Part shown: piece by piece, positions 55,757 through 64,000 of the stretch | Layout: each line of letters begins with the position of its first letter | How positions within the stretch are numbered: position 1 is the stretch's first letter | Assembly: GCF_007827695.1 (NCBI RefSeq) | Contig: NZ_VITA01000009.1 | Coordinates: forward strand, 1 to 64,000 | Length of the DNA: 64,000 nucleotides | From: Sinorhizobium medicae | GTDB lineage: Bacteria > Pseudomonadota > Alphaproteobacteria > Rhizobiales > Rhizobiaceae | Reading direction: 5' to 3' | Notes under the pieces: generated by a model | The model's database searches: none | Seen by the model: the letters and a program-made list of their open reading frames with translations, nothing else | What the model was told of the DNA's origin: nothing | Translations under genes and position numbers: made by a program

Positions 55757-57085
55757 TTATCTCGCCGCGACCAGTTTGTTGATCGCCGCTTCGACTGTCA
55801 TCGTCTCTCGCGCACCGGTCTTGCGGTCCTTCACTTCGACCTCGCCATTTGCGATCGACCTAGGCCCGACGATCACCTGCACCGGCACACCGATGATGTC
55901 GGCGGTCGCAAACTTTCCGCCGGCACGCTCGTCGGTGTCGTCAAGAAGAACGTCGAATCCAGCCTTGCCCAGATCGGAGTAGAGCCTGCCGCAAGCCGTA
56001 TCGCAAGCATCATCGCCCGTTTTCATGTTGATGACGACAATGTCGAAGGGGGCGATGCCCTTCGGCCAGATAATGCCGTTATCGTCATGCGACGCTTCGA
56101 TGATGGCAGGCACGAGGCGGGTCGGGCCGATCCCATAGGAGCCCATGTGCACCGTGTGTTCCTTGCCATCCGGTCCAAGCACCTTGGCTCCCATCGCCTC
56201 CGAATATTTGGTACCGAAATAGAAGATGTGCCCCACCTCGATCCCGCGAGCGGAAAGGCGCTCACCTTCCGGAATGGCGTCGAAGGCAGCCTCTTCATGC
56301 ATTTCCGATGTCGCCGCATAACGCGACGTCCATTTTTCGAAGATCGCATTCATGCTCGCGACATCGTCGAAGTTCGTATCCTCGCCCGGAATGTCGAAGC
56401 CGAGAAAGTCCTTGTGGCAGAACACCTCGGACTCGCCCGTGTCTGCAAGGATGATGAACTCGTGGCTCAGATTTCCGCCGATCGGACCGGTGTCCGCGCG
56501 CATCGGGATCGCGCGCAGGCCCAGCCGGTCGAAAGTGCGCAGATAGGCGGCGAACATCCGCTTGTATGCGTGCTCCGCCCCTGCCCGGTCCAGGTCGAAG
56601 GAATAGGCATCTTTCATCAGAAACTCGCGCGAGCGCATGGTTCCGAAGCGCGGGCGGATCTCGTCGCGGAACTTCAGCTGGATATGATAGAGGTTCAGCG
56701 GCAGGTTCCGGTAGGACTTGACATAGGAGCGGAAGATGTCGGTGATCATCTCCTCATTCGTCGGTCCGTAGAGCATGGGCCGGTCCTGCCGGTCCTTGAT
56801 ACGCAGCATCTCCTTGCCATAGGCGTCATATCGCCCGCTCTCCTGCCAGAGCTCCGCCGACTGCAGCGTCGGCATCAGCAGCTCGATGGCGCCCGACCGG
56901 TTCTGCTCCTCGCGAATGACCGCATTGACCTTGTCCAGCACGCGCTTGCCGAGCGGCAGCCACGTGTAGATGCCGGCGGACTGCTGGCGGATCATGCCTG
57001 TCCTCAACATCAATCGATGGGAAACGATCTCCGCTTCCTTCGGATTTTCCTTCAGGATGGGCATGAAAAAGCGGGACAGGCGCAT
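55757..57085 (-). CDS. proS: Prolyl-tRNA synthetase, short form
   Basis: This enzyme charges tRNA-Pro. The 442 residues are a class II synthetase with motif 2 [21 protein letters not shown] in two adjacent parts, motif 3 [16 protein letters not shown] and a C-terminal anticodon-binding domain. The central INS editing domain of the E. coli enzyme is absent, as in other alphaproteobacterial and mitochondrial-like enzymes. The start at 57085 ([19 protein letters not shown]) is set by homology; the longer upstream frame is unsupported. Confidence 0.95.
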   Translation of the reverse strand: MRLSRFFMPILKENPKEAEIVSHRLMLRTGMIRQQSAGIYTWLPLGKRVLDKVNAVIREEQNRSGAIELLMPTLQSAELWQESGRYDAYGKEMLRIKDRQDRPMLYGPTNEEMITDIFRSYVKSYRNLPLNLYHIQLKFRDEIRPRFGTMRSREFLMKDAYSFDLDRAGAEHAYKRMFAAYLRTFDRLGLRAIPMRADTGPIGGNLSHEFIILADTGESEVFCHKDFLGFDIPGEDTNFDDVASMNAIFEKWTSRYAATSEMHEEAAFDAIPEGERLSARGIEVGHIFYFGTKYSEAMGAKVLGPDGKEHTVHMGSYGIGPTRLVPAIIEASHDDNGIIWPKGIAPFDIVVINMKTGDDACDTACGRLYSDLGKAGFDVLLDDTDERAGGKFATADIIGVPVQVIVGPRSIANGEVEVKDRKTGARETMTVEAAINKLVAAR

Positions 57086-57516
57086 GACGGGTTCCAGAAC
57101 TGGTGAATTCGCACTATCGACGGATTCGGGCGAAATGACGTTGGCTTCGGCCGCCTCTACAACGTAATGAAGGCCGCTGCTGCCTTTGAACAGCGCTCTT
57201 GATGTTCCCGCCAACGGGTGAAGGGAACCTCCGAGTCCAGCGTTCATAGCCGCTTCGTGCGCGGAAAGAAACCCTGCCGCCGGCGGAGGATGTTCGGGGG
57301 CTTCGGGCCGTCGCTTTCCTGCCCCCCGGACACCCGGGTTTTCTTCAGGCAAATCGCTTGGATAACGCCGCGCATGCCCGTTATGGTGGCGCCGGAGGGC
57401 ATTAGACTCGCTATGTGTATCGCCGCGGTCATTCGCAAATCCCTGCGAAACGACAACCTGCTTGTATCACTCATGGCTTTTGGTGCCGGGTCTAAGGGGC
57501 AGAAATCTTAAAGAAA
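57086..57516. other. Intergenic region between proS and the LacI-type regulator
   Basis: This 431-bp divergent region should contain the proS and regulator promoters. Short overlapping open frames are present but lack ribosome binding sites and recognisable sequence. It marks the boundary between conserved housekeeping genes and the presumed accessory uptake cluster. No tRNA end or direct repeat marking an integration site was seen. Confidence 0.5.
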
Positions 57517-58503
57517 GTGAAGCTCACCGACATTGCAAGGCGAGCCGGTGTCGGGCATGCGACTGTGGACCGGGTCTTGAACGAACGCGGAGGTGTGAAG
57601 CCGGACACTGCCAAGCGAGTGCTTGACGCGGCGCGGGAACTGGGGCTGGCACGTACACTGCCAAAGCTCTACCGAAACGGACTTCGCTTCGAAGTATTGC
57701 TTGGACGAAGGGACAACCCCCTATGCGCACGGATCAATGACGCCTTCAGACGATTTATCCATCTCATGGACGACAATATCGTCCTCGAACGAACATTCGT
57801 CGACGAAACCAAGCCCGATCTCGTCGCGGCGGCGATCCGGAATAGCCGCTGCAACGCGATTATCGTCTACGGCCAAGAGCATGAGATGATCATCGAGGCG
57901 ATAGCGGAAGTCACGTCTATTGGGAAACCCGTCATTACCCTGGTTTCCGACGTACCGACCGCACCGCGGCTCAACTATGTGGGGATAAACCATTACAATG
58001 CCGGGCGGGCCGCGGCCTTCTTCCTCTCGAAAATGACCAATGAAGGACGTGTCGTTCTGCTGTGCGGCAGCCTGCACTATCGCGCCCATGCCGAGCGGAT
58101 CAGCGGCTTTCGAGATGGGATCGCCGATTATTCGGGGCGCCTCGCCATTGTAGACCTGATCGAAGCGAGAGGCGATGACGCAGCGGCCGAATACATGCTT
58201 TGCAAGGCTTTGACGGAAGGCGAAGTGGCCGGAATCTATAATGCAGGGGCCAGCGACGCTGCTGTGGAGCGGGCAATTTCAACCATGAACCGGCAACTGG
58301 CGCCGGTCCTCGTCGGCCATGATCTGACGGAGAACGCGGCGAGGATGCTGCAAAACGGAGTAATGGCAGTGGTCATCGACCAGAATCCGGATCTGCAGGC
58401 GCAAAAGGCACTGCGCATTCTGGCTGCGCGTTTCGGGATCTCCAACGAGGCCCAGGAAAGTCCGATCGTGCCTTTCACCATTCATGTCAAAGACAATATT
58501 TGA
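57517..58503 (+). CDS. LacI-family transcriptional regulator
   Basis: The 328-residue protein has the LacI helix-turn-helix at residues 1-22 (KLTDIARRAGVGHATVDRVLNERGG in two parts), a hinge helix (DTAKRVLDAARELGL) and a periplasmic-binding-protein-like effector domain (about 60-325). VGHATVDRVLN places it in a subgroup close to sugar/polyol regulators. The start is a GTG at 57517. It sits directly upstream of an ABC uptake operon in the same orientation and most likely controls that operon. The effector is unknown. Confidence 0.9.
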   Translation: MKLTDIARRAGVGHATVDRVLNERGGVKPDTAKRVLDAARELGLARTLPKLYRNGLRFEVLLGRRDNPLCARINDAFRRFIHLMDDNIVLERTFVDETKPDLVAAAIRNSRCNAIIVYGQEHEMIIEAIAEVTSIGKPVITLVSDVPTAPRLNYVGINHYNAGRAAAFFLSKMTNEGRVVLLCGSLHYRAHAERISGFRDGIADYSGRLAIVDLIEARGDDAAAEYMLCKALTEGEVAGIYNAGASDAAVERAISTMNRQLAPVLVGHDLTENAARMLQNGVMAVVIDQNPDLQAQKALRILAARFGISNEAQESPIVPFTIHVKDNI

Positions 58504-58835
58504 TCAGATCGACTGACCATTAAGAGCAGGATCGGAATTGATCTCAGAGATGAGGTAAATCCCTCAATTCAGTTATACCATCGCATCCTCATTCCGCTAT
58601 GTTTGCTCCGGACAGGGCAGAAGATACCTTTTCCGCCGCCGCAAAAGCTCAAGTTTGGATTAGAGGAGGCTAATTCAATCTTGACGTAACTTCGCACATC
58701 GAGAATGGACGGCGAAAGCCGTGCCGTTTTTCTTGGCCGATGCGCAAACAGCGCACCCGCGGTTAGGTCGAACATGTCTGTACAGTATATCCGTCGCTTG
58801 AAGGCGACGGTGGCAAGTATATTTGGGAGGAATCA
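58504..58835 (+). promoter_or_regulatory. Regulatory region of the uptake operon
   Basis: This 332-bp region holds several dyads: TGCGC-aaaca-GCGCA (58741-58755), CTGTACAG (58778-58785) and CCGTCGC-ttgaag-GCGACGG (58791-58810). ACGGC-gaaa-GCCGT (58709-58722) is followed by GCCGTTTTTCTT, which could terminate the regulator transcript. The last dyad is a hairpin just before the GGGAGG ribosome binding site of the binding protein. One of the shorter dyads may be the LacI-type operator. Confidence 0.5.
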
Positions 58836-59858
58836 ATGAACAAAAAACTATCTTCAGGGGCGGGATCGGCCGGTGTCGGCAGGCGTCTTTTCTTGAAATC
58901 CGCAGCAATCGGCGGCGCTGCCGCAGCCGGCGGACTTGCAGCTCCGGCGATCGCTCAGGGCGCTAAACGGAAGGTGATCTTTGTCGCCCATGAGGACATC
59001 CCCTTCTTTTCCCCGGTTCGTGCCGGGTTCAAGGAATTCGGCAAGCTGCGAAACTGGGACACGCAGTTTCTCGCCCGTGGCACACCGGCCAACGTCGCCG
59101 CAACCGTGCGGTTGCAAGTGGATGCGCTGAACTCCAGGCCGGACGCGGTCGGCTTTACCCGCATCAATGAAACCGCTTTCGATGAGAATATCATGCGGGC
59201 AAAGGACGCCGGCATTCCGATCGTGCTCTACAACGTGGCAAGCGACGGCTACGAAAAGCTCGAAGTGCCTTTCGTCGGTCAGGACTTCATTCCCGCCGGC
59301 CGCGTGAACGGCCTTCAGGCGGCCATGTACGCGCATCAACTGACCGGCAAGACCGAAGGCACGATCCTGATCGACAATCCTTCTCCCGGCGTCAGCGCGC
59401 TGGAAGAACGGGCGACCGGCACGGAGCAGGGGATCGACGAATACAACGGGAAGAACGGCACCAACTACAAGTACGAGACATTTACCACCGCAAACTCGCA
59501 GACCGAAGCGCTGTCGCGGATCGATGCCAAGATGCGCGCGACGCCGGACGTGGTCGGTTTCGCCAGCACTGTTTCCGGAAACTGGTTCGCAGCAATCTGG
59601 GCCGAAGATAACGGAATGACCGGCAAGTTCGCCAATGGGGGCTTCGACCTTATCCCCGGCGTTCTGGAGGCGATCGCGGCAGAAACGTCCCACTGGGCGG
59701 TCGGACAGAACCCCTATGCTCAGGGCTGGGTCACCTCGTCACTGCTGGATATGCAGCTTGAGGCCGGATACCAGCCATTCGATTACGATACCGGCGCGGA
59801 AGTCGTCGACAAATCCAACGTCGAGGCCGTGACCAAGCGCGAAGCGCGTTTCGGGTGA
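58836..59858 (+). CDS. Periplasmic sugar-binding protein of an ABC transporter
   Basis: The 340-residue precursor has a twin-arginine signal (GRRLFLKSAAIGG, then a long Ala/Gly core, cleavage near AIAQGA), so it is probably exported folded by Tat. The mature domain is a type I periplasmic-binding protein of the ribose/galactose class, with the hinge and ligand segments VAHEDIPFFSPVRAGFKEFG, LVxNxAS-like IVLYNVASDG and DLIPGVLEAI. Tat export of this group is typical in rhizobia. The ribosome binding site GGGAGG is 8 bases before the ATG. The ligand cannot be inferred with certainty. Confidence 0.92.
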   Translation: MNKKLSSGAGSAGVGRRLFLKSAAIGGAAAAGGLAAPAIAQGAKRKVIFVAHEDIPFFSPVRAGFKEFGKLRNWDTQFLARGTPANVAATVRLQVDALNSRPDAVGFTRINETAFDENIMRAKDAGIPIVLYNVASDGYEKLEVPFVGQDFIPAGRVNGLQAAMYAHQLTGKTEGTILIDNPSPGVSALEERATGTEQGIDEYNGKNGTNYKYETFTTANSQTEALSRIDAKMRATPDVVGFASTVSGNWFAAIWAEDNGMTGKFANGGFDLIPGVLEAIAAETSHWAVGQNPYAQGWVTSSLLDMQLEAGYQPFDYDTGAEVVDKSNVEAVTKREARFG

Positions 59859-59922
59859 GCCAACTGGCGCTTGCTTGCCGCCCGCACTCATGCAGGGCGG
59901 CAGGCCAGCAGGGGAGGGAGAT

Positions 59923-60678
59923 GTGCTTCGAGTAGAAAATCTTACCAAACGCTTTGGTCATGTGACGGCGATCAGCAATGTTTCCTGTTCGATACGCAAG
60001 GGCCGGGTGACGGCATTGCTCGGCGACAACGGCGCTGGAAAATCGACGCTGGTCAAGATGATCTGCGGTACCTACAAGCCGACACAAGGCAGCATCTGGA
60101 TAAGCGCGAAACAGGTCCATATGGAAAGCGCCCGTGATGCCCTCGCGCTGGGTATCACGGCCGTCTACCAGGATCTGGCCTTGGTCGATCAGCGCAATGT
60201 TGTCCACAACATCTCGCTTGGGAATATTCCCACCAAATGGGGTGGATTGATGGTTGACCGCAAGAAGATGCGGCAGACCGCCGAAAGCGCCCTCAACTAC
60301 ATGAATGCAAAGCTCCCCTCGCTCGACATCCTCGTGTCTTCCATGTCTGGCGGCCAGCGCCAGGCGGTCGCGATCGCGCGTGCCTGTGCGCTCGGGGGGC
60401 AATTGGTGGTGATGGACGAGCCCACGGCCGCGCTTGGCATCCGTGAGCAGCGCATGGTGCTCGATGTGGTTCATGACCTGAGGTCCAAGGGCATTTCGGT
60501 CCTGATCATCAGCCACAATCTGGATCATGTGTTCGAAGTGGCCGATGACCTGGTGATCCTGGGCGGCGGCCGCGTCGTCGCAGAAGTCGAGCGAAACTCG
60601 GTAGCCCATGACGACGTCGTCAAATTGATTCTGGCCGGACAGCCCAAAGATGCCGAGACCGAAGGGGAAGCAGCATGA
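59923..60678 (+). CDS. Sugar ABC transporter ATPase, single-domain
   Basis: The 251-residue ATPase has Walker A GDNGAGKSTLVK (near 35), the signature MSGGQRQAVAIARA, Walker B LVVMDEPTAALG and a switch His in IISHNLDHV. It is one ABC domain, unlike the duplicated RbsA type, so it works as a homodimer. The GTG at 59923 is chosen because GGGGAGGG lies just upstream and MLRVENLTKRFG is a family start. Longer in-frame starts at 59875 (TTG) and 59890 (ATG) would place the ribosome binding site inside the gene. Confidence 0.92.
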   Translation: MLRVENLTKRFGHVTAISNVSCSIRKGRVTALLGDNGAGKSTLVKMICGTYKPTQGSIWISAKQVHMESARDALALGITAVYQDLALVDQRNVVHNISLGNIPTKWGGLMVDRKKMRQTAESALNYMNAKLPSLDILVSSMSGGQRQAVAIARACALGGQLVVMDEPTAALGIREQRMVLDVVHDLRSKGISVLIISHNLDHVFEVADDLVILGGGRVVAEVERNSVAHDDVVKLILAGQPKDAETEGEAA

Positions 60679-61685
60679 GCGAGGCAGCAGGTTCGACAAT
60701 GGCGCCGTTGACGCGGCACGATATGGCGTTTCGCCGAAAGCTGGCGATATTCAGCAGCAATTCACGCGAATTGTCGGTCATCTTTGCAGCGCTCGTAATG
60801 TTCGTTGCGCTGAGCTTCTCGACCGATACCTTCTTCACCGAGCTCAACCTTCTCAGCCTGCTGAGACAGATTTCTGTTATCGGGATCATCGCGGTCGGCA
60901 GCACCTTCGTGTTCATTTCAGGCGAAATCGACCTGTCCGTGGGCGCGTTGCACGGCCTGCTGGCCATGGTCTGCGCCAAACTGGCCATCAATATGGGCAT
61001 CGACATGTATGCTGTCGCGTTGGTCGGGGTTCTGCTCGGGGCAACGCTGTCCGGAATCAACGGGGTCATCACGACCAAGCTGAGGATTCCGTCCTTCATC
61101 ACGACGCTCGGCATGCTGAGCATCTACAGCGGCGCCACGCTGGTTCTGTCTACCGGAATGCCGATTTCCGGGCTGCAGGATCCCGGATTTCGCTCGCTGG
61201 TCGCCGGCCGGGCCTTCGGTTTCATTCCGGCGCAGGTCCTATGGATGGTGGCTGCCGGCATTTTCGGCACATATCTGCTGCTTTTCACACGCTTCGGATA
61301 CAATGTGTTTGCGACGGGGGGCAACAAGGCTGCCGCCAAGGCGGTGGGGATCAACACGGACCGCGTGAAGATCCTGGCCTTCGTTTGCAGCGGCGCGCTG
61401 GTCGGCGTGTCGTCCTTCATTCTGCTCGGCTGGTTCCGCGGCGTCGATCCGCAAACGGGCAACGGGCTGGAGCTGAGCGTCATTGCCGCGGTCATCATCG
61501 GCGGTACCGGCCTGTTCGGCGGCCAGGGAAGCGTACTCGGCACATTGGTCGGCGCCCTGATCATCGGCATGATCTCGAACGGAACAGTGCTTCTCGGCGT
61601 GGACTCCTATTACGAGCCGGTCGCACACGGCGCGGTCATTCTGCTCGCGGTGATCATCGACATCTGGGTGCGCGCCCGCCGTTAA
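60675..61685 (+). CDS. Sugar ABC transporter permease (RbsC-like)
   Basis: This 336-residue inner-membrane permease has about ten helices. The conserved EAA-like and family motifs are GEIDLSVGALHGLL, AxRxGINxxRVK-like AKAVGINTDRVKI and IIGGTGLFGGQGSVLGTLVGA. It overlaps the ATPase by four bases (ATGA). It forms the membrane domain for the adjacent binding protein and ATPase. Confidence 0.93.
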   Translation: MSEAAGSTMAPLTRHDMAFRRKLAIFSSNSRELSVIFAALVMFVALSFSTDTFFTELNLLSLLRQISVIGIIAVGSTFVFISGEIDLSVGALHGLLAMVCAKLAINMGIDMYAVALVGVLLGATLSGINGVITTKLRIPSFITTLGMLSIYSGATLVLSTGMPISGLQDPGFRSLVAGRAFGFIPAQVLWMVAAGIFGTYLLLFTRFGYNVFATGGNKAAAKAVGINTDRVKILAFVCSGALVGVSSFILLGWFRGVDPQTGNGLELSVIAAVIIGGTGLFGGQGSVLGTLVGALIIGMISNGTVLLGVDSYYEPVAHGAVILLAVIIDIWVRARR

Positions 61686-61775
61686 GGGCAATGTCCCCTG
61701 CCCGGTCAGTCGATGGCTGCCGGGCAGCGGACGGGCTTCCAACTCATAGAATGCGCCTGAAAAAGGGGAACACTC

Positions 61776-62642
61776 ATGACCAAGGATATGGTCTTCACCC
61801 AATCGATGTGGGCTATGGAACTGCGCGCTCCGGACGGGGTAGAGCGCAGCATCCCGGAAAACCTGGACATGATCGCCGAAGCCGGCTTCGACGGCATCAG
61901 CGGCAATTGCATCGATCTCGTAAAGGCCGCCGATCTAGCCAGGGCAGCCGCCGAACGGGGGCTGGCTGCCGCCGCGGAATGGCAGTGCTTTCCAAAGGCG
62001 GTCGACGATCTGAAGCCGGTCATCGAATTCGCTGCGAAATGGGGCGGACATCATATCTGCCTGCAGGCAGATGTCCGCCCGCGCAGCCTTGCCGAATGCG
62101 TGCCGTTGCTCGAAGGCTGGCACCGGTTGGCCGAGGAATCCCCGGTACCGGTCTGGATCGAGACCCATCGCGACCGGATGACGACCGATCTCTATTTCAC
62201 GCTGGATCTGCTCGACGCCTTCCCCGACATGAAGCTGATTGCGGACCTGTCGCATTTTCTGGTCGGGCGCGAATTCGCATGGCCGATCAGCGATGAAAAC
62301 CACGCCTATATCCATCGCATCCTTGATAACGCCTGGGCTCTCCATGGCCGGGTCGCCAGTCGCGAGCAGGTCCAGATCGAAATCAGCTTTCCCCAGCACA
62401 AGCCGCTGGTGAACCAGTTTCTGGACTGGTGGGAATACGGCATGCGCTCGTATCTGGACAATGCGGAGAATACGCGCCCATTGTCATTCAACTGTGAACT
62501 CGGTCCCCGCCCCTATGCGATCACCAATCGCGACGGGTTGGACACAACCGACCGTTGGCTGGAGGCGCAGCAATTGCGCGACCTGGTGGCGGCGCGGTGG
62601 AACACTGTCAAGGCAGGAAAGAATGGGAGCGTACCGGCATGA
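61776..62642 (+). CDS. TIM-barrel sugar phosphate isomerase/epimerase
   Basis: The 288-residue protein has the xylose isomerase-like/AP endonuclease-2 fold. Candidate metal ligands are the glutamate in VWIETHRDR, the aspartate and histidine in LIADLSHFLV and the glutamate in FNCELGPRPYAI. Such enzymes epimerise or dehydrate sugars and inositol derivatives, and MocC and IolE/IolI-type proteins belong to this fold. It lies in the uptake operon after a 90-bp gap. It probably acts on the imported compound or an early product. Confidence 0.87.
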   Translation: MTKDMVFTQSMWAMELRAPDGVERSIPENLDMIAEAGFDGISGNCIDLVKAADLARAAAERGLAAAAEWQCFPKAVDDLKPVIEFAAKWGGHHICLQADVRPRSLAECVPLLEGWHRLAEESPVPVWIETHRDRMTTDLYFTLDLLDAFPDMKLIADLSHFLVGREFAWPISDENHAYIHRILDNAWALHGRVASREQVQIEISFPQHKPLVNQFLDWWEYGMRSYLDNAENTRPLSFNCELGPRPYAITNRDGLDTTDRWLEAQQLRDLVAARWNTVKAGKNGSVPA

Positions 62643-62652
62643 CGCGTCAGGA

Positions 62653-62672
62653 TTTGAGGGGTTTCCCTCAAA
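62653..62672 (+). other. 8-bp hairpin just after the isomerase gene
   Basis: TTTGAGGG-gttt-CCCTCAAA begins 11 bases after the isomerase stop. The stem is followed by only two or three A residues and no T-tract. It could be a processing or stability element between the isomerase and hydroxylase genes. Confidence 0.4.
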
Positions 62673-62792
62673 AATGGAGCTGCAGCGTCAGGAACGAAAA
62701 TCTAAGTTCGGCTCAACAGGCGGCGACGCTCGTCGCTTCGCAGCGCCGCCGCGCCGGCCTGCGCGCCGCTTCGGATCAGGGAGGAAACATCA

Positions 62793-63791
62793 ATGACTGA
62801 TACGGTTCGATCAGACAGACCCGACACCGGTGGCTGGGTACCGCCGGAGCCTGTCGAGACCGCGCCTGTCTTTATCTGGCCGCCCAAGCCGATCGCTCTG
62901 ATCAAATGGCTGTTCGGATGGGGAGGTTATCTTTTCCCGTTCAACGTGCCGATAATGGTGATCGCCACAGTTATCTGGTGGTATTTCATTCCCGATCTGG
63001 CTGAGATGAAAACCCTCGAATTCGGGTGGATCGTACAGGTTTATCTGGTCAACCTGATAGGCTTGATCATCTGGACCAGTATCTGGCATGTGCGCTTCTA
63101 CGTCCAGCGCGCCCAGAACACCGAGTACAAGTACAACAAGCGCTGGCCGAAGAATACCGAGACATTCCTATTCGGGAGCCAGTTGCTCGACAACATGTTC
63201 CTGACGCTGGTCAGCGGCGTTACCATCTGGACAGCCTATCTTGTCGTCACGCTTTGGGCTATGGCCAATGGATGGCTGCCCTATTTGGACATGCGCGAAC
63301 ATCCGATCTATTTCGGGCTGTTCATGTTTTTGATCGCGCTGTTCCGTGAGGCGCATTTCTACACGGTTCACCGGTTGATCCATTGGGGTCCGTTGTACAG
63401 ATGGGTGCACAGCATCCACCACAAGAATTCCAATCCTACTCCGTGGTCGGGAATGGCCATGCATCCGGTCGAACACTTGCTCTACATGTCCGGGGTGCTG
63501 ATCCATTGGATCATACCGTCCAACCCGCTTCTCGTCATTTATCACCTTCAGCACCTGGCCTTCATGCCCGCGCCCGATCACAGCGGCTTTGCCAAGATCG
63601 TGGTGAACGGCAAGCCGCAGATGGATGTGGCTACCTATATGCATTACCTGCATCACCGCTATTTCGAGGTAAACTACGGTGGCGACGGTTCGGTCCCGCT
63701 CGACCGGCTGTTCGGGACTTGGCACAACGGCTCCGCCGAGGCTCACGCCCGGATGAACGAGCGCTTCAAGAAAAAGAGTCTGCAGCGCTGA
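62793..63791 (+). CDS. Membrane di-iron hydroxylase, sterol desaturase / fatty acid hydroxylase superfamily
   Basis: The 332-residue membrane protein has four to five predicted helices (about 30-70, 75-95, 125-150, 165-190, 230-250). The histidine clusters that bind the non-haem di-iron centre are HFYTVHRLIH, HSIHHKN and HYLHHRY; a further HPVEH motif is present. The family introduces oxygen or a double bond into lipids, sterols and other substrates and needs an electron donor. The GGAGG ribosome binding site is 6 to 9 bases before the ATG. Its place in a sugar-uptake operon suggests a polar substrate. Confidence 0.9.
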   Translation: MTDTVRSDRPDTGGWVPPEPVETAPVFIWPPKPIALIKWLFGWGGYLFPFNVPIMVIATVIWWYFIPDLAEMKTLEFGWIVQVYLVNLIGLIIWTSIWHVRFYVQRAQNTEYKYNKRWPKNTETFLFGSQLLDNMFLTLVSGVTIWTAYLVVTLWAMANGWLPYLDMREHPIYFGLFMFLIALFREAHFYTVHRLIHWGPLYRWVHSIHHKNSNPTPWSGMAMHPVEHLLYMSGVLIHWIIPSNPLLVIYHLQHLAFMPAPDHSGFAKIVVNGKPQMDVATYMHYLHHRYFEVNYGGDGSVPLDRLFGTWHNGSAEAHARMNERFKKKSLQR

Positions 63792-63950
63792 ACCGGCGCT
63801 GCAACCCGGCTGTCTTCTGCCCGGAAGGAAGAACGCGGGCTGGGGCGGCACGACCGAGGATAGACGCGTGCGGCGAAGGCACGGATGCTTCTTCGACCGC
63901 ACGCGCCACGCTTCACCTAAACTTTGCAGGCAAGAACGAGGAGAATCCCG

Positions 63951-64000
63951 GTGCCCCACGACGGAATCGTCATTGTCGGGTCAGGTCATGCGGGTGCGCG
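63951..64000 (+). CDS. FAD-dependent pyridine nucleotide reductase, N-terminal fragment
   Basis: Only 16 complete codons are visible. They read PHDGIVIVGSGHAGAR after a GTG start that follows GAGGAGA. The GxGxxG-like dinucleotide-binding loop (VGSGHAGA) is characteristic of FAD-dependent ferredoxin reductases and related oxidoreductases. Its position directly after a di-iron hydroxylase gene suggests the electron-transfer partner of that enzyme. The rest of the gene lies outside the window. Confidence 0.7.
   Translation, partial: MPHDGIVIVGSGHAGA

Noticed and set aside
57086-57352. N-terminal extension of proS
   Set aside because: The added residues are not homologous to ProRS, and the MRLSRFF start matches the family.
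62639-62800. A 53-codon frame after the isomerase gene
   Set aside because: Not listed as a gene because it has no ribosome binding site of its own and no recognisable sequence; kept only as a low-interest finding.

Overview
The window looks like a chromosomal segment of a fast-growing rhizobium, most likely Sinorhizobium/Ensifer (Rhizobiaceae, Alphaproteobacteria). Supporting signs are the high GC content, a RIME-type intergenic palindromic element, the adjacent divK-pleD pair, an alphaproteobacterial RNase E with a split S1 domain and a GWW tail, an NDUFA12 homologue, short editing-less ProRS, and LexA sites of the GTTC-N7-GTTC type. No phage, insertion sequence or CRISPR array was seen.

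Layout. 1-5212: tuf (partial), tRNA-Gly and tRNA-Tyr on the minus strand, then rlmB, azoR with a divergent LysR regulator, a lipoprotein and tRNA-Thr. 5395-18251: nadK, prfB (with its programmed +1 frameshift), mrcA, amiC, a long leader followed by rne, a RIME element, an aminotransferase and a DsbA-like protein. 18408-25570: aroQ-accB-accC-aat, a DUF2167 remnant, a DUF2155 protein, an NDUFA12 homologue, a GNAT enzyme, gatB and an orphan YjhX-like gene. 25673-32095: gatC-gatA, a UPF0173 hydrolase, ruvX, small membrane proteins, an AEC transporter and an AidB-like dehydrogenase. 32280-44231: a long plus-strand run of pyrB, a degenerate dihydroorotase, plsY, dprA, topA, rnr, a DUF983 protein, a NUDIX enzyme, an MFS transporter and rpmG. 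44757-57085: the cell-cycle pair divK-pleD, DUF3572, SOS-controlled dinB, an L,D-transpeptidase, dnaE, lolDC and proS.

The end of the window (57517-64000) looks accessory. It carries a LacI-type regulator, a periplasmic sugar-binding protein, an ABC ATPase and permease, a TIM-barrel isomerase/epimerase, a membrane di-iron hydroxylase of the sterol desaturase superfamily, and the start of an FAD-dependent reductase. Together these suggest uptake of a small polyol or sugar followed by oxygenase-dependent processing. The architecture recalls the rhizopine moc loci, although the substrate is unknown.

The most striking unannotated object is at 53458-53602. It is a 28-residue predicted membrane peptide with a strong ribosome binding site, expressed from a -35/-10 promoter overlapped by two tandem LexA boxes. 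It is a good candidate for a rhizobial counterpart of the Caulobacter SOS division inhibitor SidA. A second LexA box lies directly in front of dinB.
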